Positions 8,139-15,814 of a stretch of 64,000 nt of DNA are shown here, piece after piece (the first letter of the stretch is position 1; each line of letters opens with the position of its first letter). The DNA comes from Planctomycetales bacterium ZRK34 (GTDB taxonomy: Bacteria > Planctomycetota > Phycisphaerae > Phycisphaerales > Zrk34). The DNA lies in contig CP050848.1 in assembly GCA_014873095.1 (NCBI GenBank), positions 5,019,850 through 5,083,849 of the forward strand. The letters are read 5' to 3'. The notes beneath the pieces are model-generated. The model was not told the DNA's origin. It was given only the letters and a program-made list of their open reading frames with translations, and did not search any database. Position numbers and translations under genes: made by a program.

Positions 8139-9497
8139 ATGGTCGCCGAGCAGACAACCGTGATCCCGCCGGGTTACCATGAAGCGAAGATCGTCGCCTC
8201 GCAGATGAACGACACGACCGACGGCAACCGCCTTGATCTGAACTTCGAGATCGTCGGCGGTGCGCATGACGGCTGCACTGTCACCAAGCAACTCCATTTG
8301 AACAGCCGCAACGCGAACACGCTGTGGCGAGACCGTCATGATCTGGCCCGCATCTGTGCTGCGGTCGGGATCATGGCCCCGCACGACAGCAGCGAACTGC
8401 ACAACATTCCGGTGCTCATCGAGGTCGGCGTGAACAAGCGGCGGAACACCATCCTGTCGTATGGGCGCTCGCCTTCAGCCAAGAACAATCCGCCGTCGAA
8501 GCAACGACGCCTCACACTCACGCGCGCCGACCGGATCGAGATGCGCCCGCCCGACTGGCTGCTGCGCGGCATGCTCGAACGCGACACGCTCGCTCTGGTG
8601 TTCGGCGACCCGGGCACCGGCAAATCGTTCCTGGCTATCGACTGGGCCGCGAGGGTGGCCACAGGGACGCCCTGGCGCGGCCAGGCGGTCAAGGCTGGCC
8701 CGGTGGTCTACTTGGCCGGAGAGGGCCGACAGGGGTTCGGCAGGCGTACCCGGGCGTGGGAACAACATCACGGCGTCAGCCTCGCCGAAGCGCCGCTCTA
8801 CGTCGGCCCGGCGGTGGCGATTGCCGACCCGACGGAACTTGTCGATCTGATCGACGCCATCGACGAGGGTGAAGCGCCCGCACTGATCGTGCTGGACACA
8901 TTGGCCCGCTGCTTTGGCGGCGGAGATGAGAACAGCACGCAGGACATGAGCAAGTTCGTATCGGCCTGCGACGCGCTTCGTCGGCGCTACGGCTGCACGA
9001 TCCTCGTGATTCATCACACCGGTCATGCCGACAAGAGCCGCGCCCGAGGTGCGATCGCGCTGAAGGCGGCGCTCGACGCCGAGTATCGATTGTCCGACAA
9101 CGACGCGGGGTTGATATTGACCGCGACGAAGATGAAAGATGCTGAGACGCCGACGCCGTTGAGCTTGGAGATGGTCAGTGTCGAACTGCCGGACCTCGTC
9201 GATGACTATGGCAACCCGGTCACGTCAGCGGCGGTCGAGGTGACGGACGCCGACACCGGCGCTCTCGAATCGCAAGCCCGGACGGTGGCGACCCGTCGAA
9301 GCAAGTGGCAACGGATCGGGTTGGAGATCGCCAGGCGGCTGATGGCCATCGGTGACGATGGTCAGGCCAGCGTCAAGGACTGGCACACCGAGTGCAATGC
9401 CGCCGGGATGCGGCAGTCCACCCGATACGACGTGCTGGCCAAGCTGCAAGAGCGTGGCGACCTGGTGGTGGACAGCGAAAGCATCGTTCCACCGTGA
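8139..9497 (+). CDS. DUF669-like domain fused to RepA-type AAA helicase
   Basis: A 452-residue replication/recombination protein. The first ~110 residues (VIPPGYHEAKI, LDLNFEIV, then LHLNSRNANT) look like DUF669, a phage domain usually found alone next to recombination genes. After a short linker, residues ~130-370 form an AAA_25/RepA-type hexameric helicase: Walker A GDPGTGKS near 156-163, Walker B LIVLDT, and sensor-like VIHHTGH. A winged-helix-like C-terminus follows. In-frame ATGs at 8076 and 8112 also exist; 8139 was chosen because DUF669 proteins begin just before the IPPG segment and the hairpin at 8063-8097 overlaps the longest form. The iteron-rich region directly downstream suggests it helps replicate the element. 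Confidence 0.75.
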   Translation: MVAEQTTVIPPGYHEAKIVASQMNDTTDGNRLDLNFEIVGGAHDGCTVTKQLHLNSRNANTLWRDRHDLARICAAVGIMAPHDSSELHNIPVLIEVGVNKRRNTILSYGRSPSAKNNPPSKQRRLTLTRADRIEMRPPDWLLRGMLERDTLALVFGDPGTGKSFLAIDWAARVATGTPWRGQAVKAGPVVYLAGEGRQGFGRRTRAWEQHHGVSLAEAPLYVGPAVAIADPTELVDLIDAIDEGEAPALIVLDTLARCFGGGDENSTQDMSKFVSACDALRRRYGCTILVIHHTGHADKSRARGAIALKAALDAEYRLSDNDAGLILTATKMKDAETPTPLSLEMVSVELPDLVDDYGNPVTSAAVEVTDADTGALESQARTVATRRSKWQRIGLEIARRLMAIGDDGQASVKDWHTECNAAGMRQSTRYDVLAKLQERGDLVVDSESIVPP

Positions 9498-9520
9498 CCG
9501 ACCTCGCCCTTCCATTTCCG

Positions 9521-9560
9521 ATTCCAATTCCAATGTCCTTAAGGACATTGGAATTGGAAT
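9521..9560. repeat. 40-bp perfect palindrome
   Basis: The 20 bases 9521-9540 (starting ATTCCAATTCC, ending TGTCCTT) are followed directly by their exact reverse complement, with AAGG at the centre-right. There is no spacer. The symmetry continues imperfectly for about 9 more bases on each side. It could extrude as a cruciform and lies 24 bases after the helicase stop codon. Confidence 0.9.
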
Positions 9561-9709
9561 GGAAATTGGAATGAGGGCCTGAACTGAGAGATTGGAATTG
9601 GAGCCCCGAAATTGGAATCGCCACATGCTACTGATAGCAAGCGATTTGCGAGCGACGCAAAGCGAGTCGGCGAAGGCCAGATTGGAACGATTGGAATCCG
9701 AAATTGGAA
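9522..9709 (+). repeat. Iteron cluster, candidate replication origin
   Basis: The heptamer ATTGGAA occurs eight times on the plus strand (at 9547, 9553, 9565, 9591, 9611, 9681, 9690 and 9703) and twice inverted (9522, 9528) within about 190 bases of non-coding DNA. Clusters of short direct repeats beside a RepA-like gene are typical of iteron-controlled origins in plasmids and phages. Function is inferred from arrangement only. No convincing gene overlaps the cluster. Confidence 0.6.
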
Positions 9710-9837
9710 TCGTCGCGGCATGGGTCCTCCCGGGCCGCGAATCTTCCCGATGGCGGCGGAACCAGTCGCGGCCCATGGAAGAGTTTGTTCAAGGTGCGCC
9801 GCTTCTGCCGTAACGCGCCACGGAGGGCATGGTCGCC

Positions 9838-10035
9838 ATGTGGACCCGACGGATGCTGCTGGAGGCCGCGTGGCGGCGATATGGCGACCATCGCGGCTGC
9901 TATCGACGCCGGTGCCAGACCTGCGGGCGGGTGTTCTTCGCCGGCCGGCCCGAGGCACGGTACTGCCGCCCGGCGTGTCGCCAACGGGCCTATCGCAACC
10001 GGCTTCGCGCCGCGATTCATCTCGATCCCATGTGA
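9838..10035 (+). CDS. Small zinc-finger protein
   Basis: A 65-residue basic protein with a CQTCGRVFFA knuckle and a YCRPACRQRAYRNRL segment, giving a C-x2-C...C-x3-C zinc-binding pattern. Similar small proteins occur near phage and mobile-element recombinases and are thought to bind DNA. The ATG at 9838 has GGAGGG about ten bases upstream; the ATG at 9829 is too close to it. It lies between the iterons and the recombinase gene, so a role in transcription or DNA binding of the element is plausible. Confidence 0.6.
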   Translation: MWTRRMLLEAAWRRYGDHRGCYRRRCQTCGRVFFAGRPEARYCRPACRQRAYRNRLRAAIHLDPM

Positions 10036-10053
10036 AAGGACTCACAAGGATGG

Positions 10054-10329
10054 TTGCTGTTTGTGAATCTCGTACCCGACCCCGGAAAGGTCGCTGCACT
10101 CGCCCCGGCCGTGACCAGGCGCATTGCCCGCAAGATCGCGCTGATTCTGCGGCTCAATCGGGCAGATTCGCCCACGATGGCGACCTTCGAGAATCGACTG
10201 GATGTTCGGCCCGAATCGAGGAACATGAAGCTGGTCCGGAGCGGCAGCGTCCCTTGTCGATGGCGTGGATTCCCGACGACCTGCTGGCCGAGACCATCGA
10301 ACTCTGGTCGGAGTCGTACGGCCGCCTGA
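10054..10329 (+). CDS. Possible small basic protein, doubtful
   Basis: The first ~40 codons of this frame have high GC at the third position and encode a basic amphipathic stretch (PDPGKVAALAP, IARKIALILRLNR). The second half loses that character and overlaps the better-supported gene at 10260-10418. It may be a short gene whose end has been lost, or chance. Another frame across the same bases also stays open but has poorer codon use. Confidence 0.25.
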   Translation: MLFVNLVPDPGKVAALAPAVTRRIARKIALILRLNRADSPTMATFENRLDVRPESRNMKLVRSGSVPCRWRGFPTTCWPRPSNSGRSRTAA

Positions 10330-10418
10330 TCAGCGAAGACGAAGCCGTGGAGATTCTCATGAACGTCAAACGAATGGGCGAGTTGCTGGTGAGACTGCGA
10401 AGGGAGGACGTCGAATGA
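10260..10418 (+). CDS. Small acidic protein coupled to recombinase
   Basis: A 52-residue helical protein (MAWIPDDLLAE at its start, then ISEDEAVEIL and MGELLVRLRRED). Its stop overlaps the recombinase start as ATGA, with GGAGG inside its end serving as the recombinase ribosome-binding site. I recall similar short proteins directly upstream of planctomycete phage-type recombinases. Coupled expression suggests a helper role, possibly a recombination directionality factor, but nothing in the sequence proves this. The first recombinase copy at 187 lacks it. Confidence 0.6.
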   Translation: MAWIPDDLLAETIELWSESYGRLISEDEAVEILMNVKRMGELLVRLRREDVE

Positions 10419-11850
10419 ACGTAGTGGCATGGGCACGAGTATCGTCCCGCGAACAGCGCGAGGGCTATTCCATCGACGCGCAGATTCGCGCGATGCGCGA
10501 GAAGGCGGCGAAGGCGGGCTGGACCATCGTCCGCGAATTCGTCGTCGCCGAGTCGGCCAAGCGTGGTGCCGATCGCGTCGCGTTCAACCAGATGTTCAAG
10601 TGGGTCAAGGCCAACGCCAAGCGAGAGAAGATCAACGCCATCTTCGCGCACAAGCTGGACCGCGTCTGCCGCAACATGCGGGACGCGGTTCGGCTTCAGG
10701 AATTGGAAGACACCTGTGGCGTGCAACTGACCTTCGTCGAAAACCAGTTCGGCCCAGGCGCGGCGGGCGCTCTGTCATTCAACGTGATGGCGGCGGTGGC
10801 GCAGTACTACTCGGACAACCTGCGCACCGAGGTCATCAAGGGCATGGACGAGAAGGTCAAACAGGGCTGGCCGACGGGCCTCGCACCGTACGGGTACACG
10901 AACGTCGATGATCGCAACGAGCCGGTCGTGCCGCACCCGGAGAAGTCCAAGACGGTCGTCCGCATCTTCGAGCTCTACGCCAGCGGGCGGTTCACGTTCA
11001 AGAGTCTGGCCGACAAGCTCGCCGCCGAGGGGCACACGTACCGGCCCAGCCAGCCACGATTCCATCGCACCGCACTGTCCTACATCCTCAATAACCGGTT
11101 CTACATCGGCGAACTTGAACGCAACGGGCAGGTCTTCAAGGGCCGTTACCGTCTGCTGATCGACCGCAAGATGTTCGACACCTGACAGGACATCCTCCAC
11201 GGTCGCAACCGTCGGACCGGCAACCCGGACATCGCCTTCTCCGGTGGCCTCCTCCGCTGCGCCTGCTGCGACTTCGCCATGACCGGCGAGTTGATTCGCC
11301 GCAAGCTCAACGACGGTGGGCACAACAAGCACGTCTACTATCGCTGTGGCAACAACCATCCCACCGATGGCCACCCGAAGATTCGCTGGCGCGAGAGCGA
11401 GATCGAAGCGGCCATCGTGAAAGAACTGGATGCGGTCAGATTGCCCGAGCGACACGCGCGATGGTTCCGCAACGCGCTGGAAGCCAGCTTCAGCGACATC
11501 GGCACCGTGCAGGCAGAACAGCGTCGCGTGATGGCCAAGCGTCGCACCGAGTTGGTCAACATGCAGGATCGACTGCTCAACGCCTACCTCGCTGGCTCCA
11601 TCGATGAGCAGACGTTCCAGATCAAGTCGCACGACCTGAAGACGCAGCTTGAGGAGGTCGAACGTCAACTCGACGAGGTGGACAAATTTGACCCGGCATG
11701 CGGCGAGGCGGCGCTGGCGACGTTCGAGTTCAGCCAGAACCTGGTCGAACTGTGGCGTGGTTCAAACTCGACGGGTAAACGGGAGCTGCTGGACGTGGTC
11801 AGTTTGAACCGTAAGGTGAGCGACGTAAGTCTAGTGTTGACAAAAAGAAA

Positions 11851-11876
11851 GCCGTTCGATTTTTTAGTCGAACGGC
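11851..11876 (-). terminator. Terminator of tRNA-Pro inside recombinase 3' end
   Basis: A stem GCCGTTCGA paired with TCGAACGGC. On the minus strand it is followed by TTTCTTTTTG, a good U-tract, and it lies 17 bases after the tRNA 3' end. The hairpin is part of the element (the same structure sits at 1626-1651), so integration appears to have given the tRNA a new terminator. It may also work in the plus direction (CCCTTTTT). Confidence 0.6.
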
Positions 11877-11892
11877 CCTTTTTGAAGAAAAG

Positions 11893-11905
11893 TCGGGGCG
11901 ACTGG
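11893..11905 (+). other. Right attachment-site core within tRNA-Pro
   Basis: The tRNA-Pro 3' end (TCGGGGCGACTGG on the plus strand), identical to 1668-1680. Right of this point the sequence is intact tRNA and chromosome; left of it, recombinase. This marks the junction where the element entered the tRNA gene. Confidence 0.6.
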
Positions 11906-11966
11906 ATTTGAACCAGCGACCTTCTCGTCCCGAACGAGACGCGCTACCAAGCTGCGCTACGCCCCG
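11893..11966 (-). tRNA. tRNA-Pro (anticodon CGG)
   Basis: A complete cloverleaf of 74 bases without encoded CCA. The acceptor stem CGGGGCG pairs with CGCCCCG. The D arm is GCGC-AGCTTGGTA-GCGC. The anticodon arm TCTCG-TTCGGGA-CGAGA gives anticodon CGG. The T arm is GCTGG-TTCAAAT-CCAGT. The discriminator base is A. It is transcribed leftward into the recombinase gene and serves as the integration site. Confidence 0.95.
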
Positions 11967-12059
11967 TAACCATGGTGCGGGATTCGGGATCGCCCGCACA
12001 CGAGCCGCGTATTGTAGGCTCCGGTTATCGCGGATGCAAACACGTCGGCGGCCTTCGAT

Positions 12060-15000
12060 TTATTTGGATTTGGCGGCCTTGTATTCGGCGGTGACCTTGT
12101 CGAGGGCGGCCTGGGCCTGCTTGATGGCGACGGCGGCCTGCTCGATCTGGGTTTGCAGGGTCTTGGACTCCTCGTCGGCCTTTTTCACGTTGGACTGAGC
12201 GACCGCCAGAGCCTCGGGGGCCTTGGTCGACTTGTCCTGCAGGGCGGCGAGTGCGGCGTCGGCCTTGGCCAACTTGTCGGCCGCTTCGGCGGCGAGTTTC
12301 GTCTTGGCCTCGACATCCTTTTGCAGGGCGGCGACCGCGGCGGCGGAATCATCCGCGGCCTTTTTCGTTGAGGCCACGGTCTGTGTCGCCTGCTTGTGCT
12401 GAGCGGTCAGATCGGCGACCTGTTTGGCCGCTGCCTGGTGGGCGGCGTCGGCCTTGGCCAGTTTGTCGGTGGCGGACTGATGCGTATTGCGCGCCTTGGC
12501 CAGGGCATCGTTGAGTTTCTTGACTTCGGCTTTGAGCTTGTCGGCCTCGGTGGTGAATTTCTTGTGCTCGGCGTCGAGGTTGGCGACGGTCTGTGTCAGG
12601 TTCTTATGCTCGGCCTCGAGTTGTGCGACGCGGTCAGCGAGTTGCTTGTTTTCCTTGTCGGCCTCGTGTGCCTTGCGGGCTTCGGCAAGTTCGGCTGTTT
12701 TGGCTTCGAGTTGTTTCTTCGCCTGGTTATGGCCGTCTGCGCGCTTGTCGGCCTCGGCTACGGCGGCGTTCATCGCGTCGGTTTTGGATTTGACGTCAGA
12801 CTCAGCTTGCTTGAGCGCTTTGTTTGCCGAGTCAGCCTCGGCGCGGGCCTTGTTCAACGCATCGGATTTCGACTTGGCATCCGCCTGAGCCTTGTTGAGC
12901 GCATCGGCCTTGGCCTTGGCGTCTTTTTCCGCTGCGGCCAAGGCGTCGGATTTGGTTTTGGCATCCGACTGTTTGGCTTTGAGATCAGCCGCGGCGGCGG
13001 ACTGGGCTTTGTCGGCATCGGACTTGGCGGCGCGAGCCTGGGCGAGGGCCTGCTGAGCGGACTTGAGCATGTCCGGCGACTGGGCCATGAACTGTTTGGT
13101 TTCGGTGACATCCTCGGCGGCGCTGTCGCCGGAGGCGCGGGCGAGTGTCAGCGCCTGCTGTAAGTCAGCATGTTCGGCCTTGCGCTGCTCGAGTTGACGC
13201 CGCGCGTCATAGACTCTGGCGAACTGTCGGGCGGCACTGTACTCGTGCAGGCGAGCTTCGGCGGCGGCGAGTTGGGTGTGAAGCTTCTGAATCTGGGCCA
13301 GGTCGCCTGCGGCCTGCTCGGATTTCTTCTGCAGATCGGGGATCGACTTGGCGAGTTGATCGGCTTCGGTTTTCTCGGCTTTGAGTTGCTCGTGTAACTT
13401 GCTGCGCTGATCATTCAGCGGGTTGATGGCTTTCTGTTTTTCGTCAGCCTTGGCGACTTGTTGGTCGAGTTGGCTGCGAGCCTGGTCGGCCTGCTGACGC
13501 TCGGTCTGGGCTTTGGCCTGGGCCTGCTTGACCTGCTCCGCAATGGCGGCGGACTTTTTCTCCAGGTCTGCAAGCTGCGCCTTGGCCTGTTCACGCTGCT
13601 TGCGGGCTTTGTCTGCCGCGTTTTTTGCTGCCGCGTCGTCCGGTGTCTTGGCGGCGTTTTCTTCGGCGACCTTGACGTTCTTTTCAGCGGCTTCAACGGC
13701 ACCTCGCTGATCCTTGAGCTGCTTGAGCACCGGTTCGTGATTCTTCTGCAAATCGGCCAGGGCTTTTTCCGCCTGCTGGGCCTGCTTGTTCTGCTGGTCG
13801 GCTTTCTTGCGAAGGTCGTCGATCGGCTTGCTCAGGTCGTTGCGCTGTTGTTCGAGCGGCTTGATCTTTTCGTTTAGGTCGTGAATCTTCGCCTTGATCG
13901 ATTCGGCGGATTTGTCCAGGGCGGACTTGCGAGCCTGAGCTTTTTTCAGCGCGGCGGCCGTCTCTTCGGCACGCTTCTTCGCGGCGTCGAGCGGGGCGGG
14001 GGCTGATTGGATTTTGCTGCGCAGGTCAGAGAGGTTCTGGTTCGCCTGGGCGATGCGCGTGTCGAGCGTCGGCGGGTTGGGGGTGAGGGCGCCGATCACT
14101 TTGCCGGACTCGGTGTCGTAAACACGGAGCAGGCCGGTGTAGTCGCCGGCGATGATGCGCGAACCGTCGTGGTTGAAGGTGACGCGCGTGGCGATGTCCG
14201 GGAAGGCTTCCAGGTCACGGAGCTTGCCGCCGTCGGGTTTCCACAGCTTGACCTTGCGATCACGACCGACGGAAACGATGCGGCCGTCATGGGTGAAGCG
14301 GACATCGAGCACACCGCCGCCGTGGGCATTCCAGCTTTTGATCTGGCTGCCGTTGGTCATATTCCAAAGGCGGATGGTGCCGTCTTCGGAAGCGGAAGCC
14401 ATGACGTTGGAATCATCGCGCCAGGCGATGGCGGTGATGGCGTCCTTGTGGCCGCGCAGGTCGTAGAAGATCTCGCCGGTGTAGGCTTCCCAGACGTGGA
14501 GACCGCCGTTGCGGTCACCGCTGGCCAACAGCACGCCGTCGGGACTGAACCCGAGCGAGAGCACCCACTCGGTGTGTTTCTTGATCTGGTAGCGGGGGGC
14601 TCCGGTGTCGGTGTTGAAGGCTTTGACCAGGCGGTTGGGCCCGCCGATGGCAATGATGGTCTGCTGAGCGTTGATGTCGGCGGCGAGCGCGGTGTCCAAC
14701 TCATCGCCGACGGTGGTGACACGCTCGCCGGTCTTCACATCGAACAGCGCGGCAAGCCCTGCGGCCGCGCCTTTACCACCGCCGACCAGCAGGTAGCTGC
14801 CGTTGCGTGTGAAACGCAGCACGCGCGGGAAGCCCTCCTCGAAGGGGATGACACCATAAAACTCGAGCGTGTCGGAGTTGTAGAGCACGACCTGCTTCTG
14901 TCCGCCGACGGCGAGGACCGGCCCCCACGGGCTGTGCGACAGGGCGGTGATGGCGTCCAGATGACGGGTGTGGACGATCGGCTCCATGAGGATCTCACCC

Positions 15001-15767
15001 GGCTCGGCGACCGGCCCGGTGGGCTTGCCGATGGGGGCGTCAGCGAGGGCGAGATTCACGGTGGGTTTCTTGAGTTTGATGGGCTTGGAGTCGGCGTTTT
15101 CCAGTGCGCCATCGCTGATCCACTGCTCGATGATGCGCAGCTCCTTGTCTGGGAGCTTGTCGCGATCCTTGGGCATGTATGGCTGTTCCTGGTGGGTCAC
15201 GACCAGGTAGAGCGATGACCCGCCCGGATTGCCCGGCTCGACAACCTGCCCGCTGCTGGATCCGGCCATGACGCCGTTGAAACTGGTGAGCACCAGGTCG
15301 GCTTTCTTCTGGTCGGTGCTGTGGCAGTCGGCACAAAACTGTTGAAAGATCGGCTTGACGTGCTGATCGTAGTTGAGTCGATTCGACTGCGGCGAGCCGT
15401 CAGAGATCCACTGCTTGATCGTTTCGATCTGATCGGCGGGAATCTTCGGCTTCTTCGGCGGCATCGCCGGTTCTTCGGCGTGAGTGATCACGAGATAGAG
15501 CGAGGAAAAGTCAGGATTGCTCTGTTCGAACAAGGGGCCGCTGCTGGAGCCGGCCATCACGCCGGTGAAGGTCGTCAGGTCGAGGTCGGCTTTTTTCTTT
15601 TCGGGACTGTGGCAGTTGAAGCAGTGCTCGCGGAAGATCGGCTTGACGCTGTCTTCATACGTCGGGGCGGCCGCTTGCGCCAAAGCGCTGCAGCAGAACA
15701 CGATCGCCAGCATCGCAATTTGTCGTGCGAGACGATCGGTGTGGCGGATTGATGCATCGTACAGCAT
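12060..15767 (-). CDS. Cytochrome c (two domains)-WD40-coiled-coil secreted protein
   Basis: A 1235-residue protein. A hydrophobic segment near residues 15-33 acts as signal peptide or anchor. Two planctomycete-type cytochrome c domains follow, with heme motifs CFNCH (49-53) and CADCH (145-149). Residues ~260-560 form WD40 repeats (several GH...W or RLWN units), giving a beta-propeller. The last ~650 residues are an almost uninterrupted Ala/Lys/Gln/Asp-rich coiled coil. It is the last gene of a minus-strand operon with DUF1549/DUF1553, PPC and DUF1501 proteins, a combination typical of planctomycete envelopes. The role may be periplasmic electron transfer on a scaffold, but no substrate can be named. 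Confidence 0.85.
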   Translation of the reverse strand: MLYDASIRHTDRLARQIAMLAIVFCCSALAQAAAPTYEDSVKPIFREHCFNCHSPEKKKADLDLTTFTGVMAGSSSGPLFEQSNPDFSSLYLVITHAEEPAMPPKKPKIPADQIETIKQWISDGSPQSNRLNYDQHVKPIFQQFCADCHSTDQKKADLVLTSFNGVMAGSSSGQVVEPGNPGGSSLYLVVTHQEQPYMPKDRDKLPDKELRIIEQWISDGALENADSKPIKLKKPTVNLALADAPIGKPTGPVAEPGEILMEPIVHTRHLDAITALSHSPWGPVLAVGGQKQVVLYNSDTLEFYGVIPFEEGFPRVLRFTRNGSYLLVGGGKGAAAGLAALFDVKTGERVTTVGDELDTALAADINAQQTIIAIGGPNRLVKAFNTDTGAPRYQIKKHTEWVLSLGFSPDGVLLASGDRNGGLHVWEAYTGEIFYDLRGHKDAITAIAWRDDSNVMASASEDGTIRLWNMTNGSQIKSWNAHGGGVLDVRFTHDGRIVSVGRDRKVKLWKPDGGKLRDLEAFPDIATRVTFNHDGSRIIAGDYTGLLRVYDTESGKVIGALTPNPPTLDTRIAQANQNLSDLRSKIQSAPAPLDAAKKRAEETAAALKKAQARKSALDKSAESIKAKIHDLNEKIKPLEQQRNDLSKPIDDLRKKADQQNKQAQQAEKALADLQKNHEPVLKQLKDQRGAVEAAEKNVKVAEENAAKTPDDAAAKNAADKARKQREQAKAQLADLEKKSAAIAEQVKQAQAKAQTERQQADQARSQLDQQVAKADEKQKAINPLNDQRSKLHEQLKAEKTEADQLAKSIPDLQKKSEQAAGDLAQIQKLHTQLAAAEARLHEYSAARQFARVYDARRQLEQRKAEHADLQQALTLARASGDSAAEDVTETKQFMAQSPDMLKSAQQALAQARAAKSDADKAQSAAAADLKAKQSDAKTKSDALAAAEKDAKAKADALNKAQADAKSKSDALNKARAEADSANKALKQAESDVKSKTDAMNAAVAEADKRADGHNQAKKQLEAKTAELAEARKAHEADKENKQLADRVAQLEAEHKNLTQTVANLDAEHKKFTTEADKLKAEVKKLNDALAKARNTHQSATDKLAKADAAHQAAAKQVADLTAQHKQATQTVASTKKAADDSAAAVAALQKDVEAKTKLAAEAADKLAKADAALAALQDKSTKAPEALAVAQSNVKKADEESKTLQTQIEQAAVAIKQAQAALDKVTAEYKAAKSK

Positions 15768-15814
15768 GAATCAGACTCCGTGGTGCGACGAACTGGGCCG
15801 TCCGCGGTTCACGT

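Larger units (their letters stand above)
1681..11905 (+). mobile_element. Integrated ~10.2 kb element at tRNA-Pro, satellite- or prophage-like
   Basis: The element is bounded by the two tRNA-Pro-derived cores (1668-1680 and 11893-11905). The left half is transcribed leftward and carries cargo: transglutaminase-like, RHS toxin and immunity candidates. The right half is transcribed rightward and carries capsid/protease, replication helicase, iterons, small proteins and recombinase. Terminase, portal, tail and lysis genes are not visible. Two genes carry single internal stop codons, so this copy may be decaying. Boundaries are inferred from the shared core and from the point where the two recombinase copies diverge. 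Confidence 0.6.
10415..11911 (+). pseudogene. Large serine recombinase (second copy) with internal TGA
   Basis: About 498 codons, closely similar to the copy at 187-1779: catalytic Ser in WARVSS, recombinase domain, zinc ribbon (CACC) and coiled coil. Codon 257 is TGA (11183-11185), where the first copy has TGC for Cys in FDACQDIL; reading continues in frame on both sides. As it stands, the product would stop before the zinc ribbon and coiled coil, which large serine integrases need. The frame then runs through the hairpin at 11851-11876 and into the 3' end of tRNA-Pro, where the tRNA itself supplies the stop codon (DWI, then TGA). Start and ribosome-binding site are good, with ATGA overlap of the small gene upstream. 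Confidence 0.8.

Noticed and set aside
9521-9709. CRISPR array
   Set aside because: The repeated unit is only 7 bases, spacing is irregular, and copies occur on both strands; there are no spacers of uniform length and no cas genes.
4684-11185. Stop-codon recoding in the element (TAG as Trp, TGA as Cys)
   Set aside because: Only one internal stop of each kind was found, the other element genes have none, and TGA is used as a normal stop (for example after the capsid gene). Independent nonsense mutations explain it better.
12396-13877. Long plus-strand open frames opposite the coiled coil
   Set aside because: They are antisense to a low-complexity Ala/Lys/Gln-rich region and encode Gly/Leu/Val-rich pseudo-membrane sequence; no ribosome-binding sites or family resemblance.
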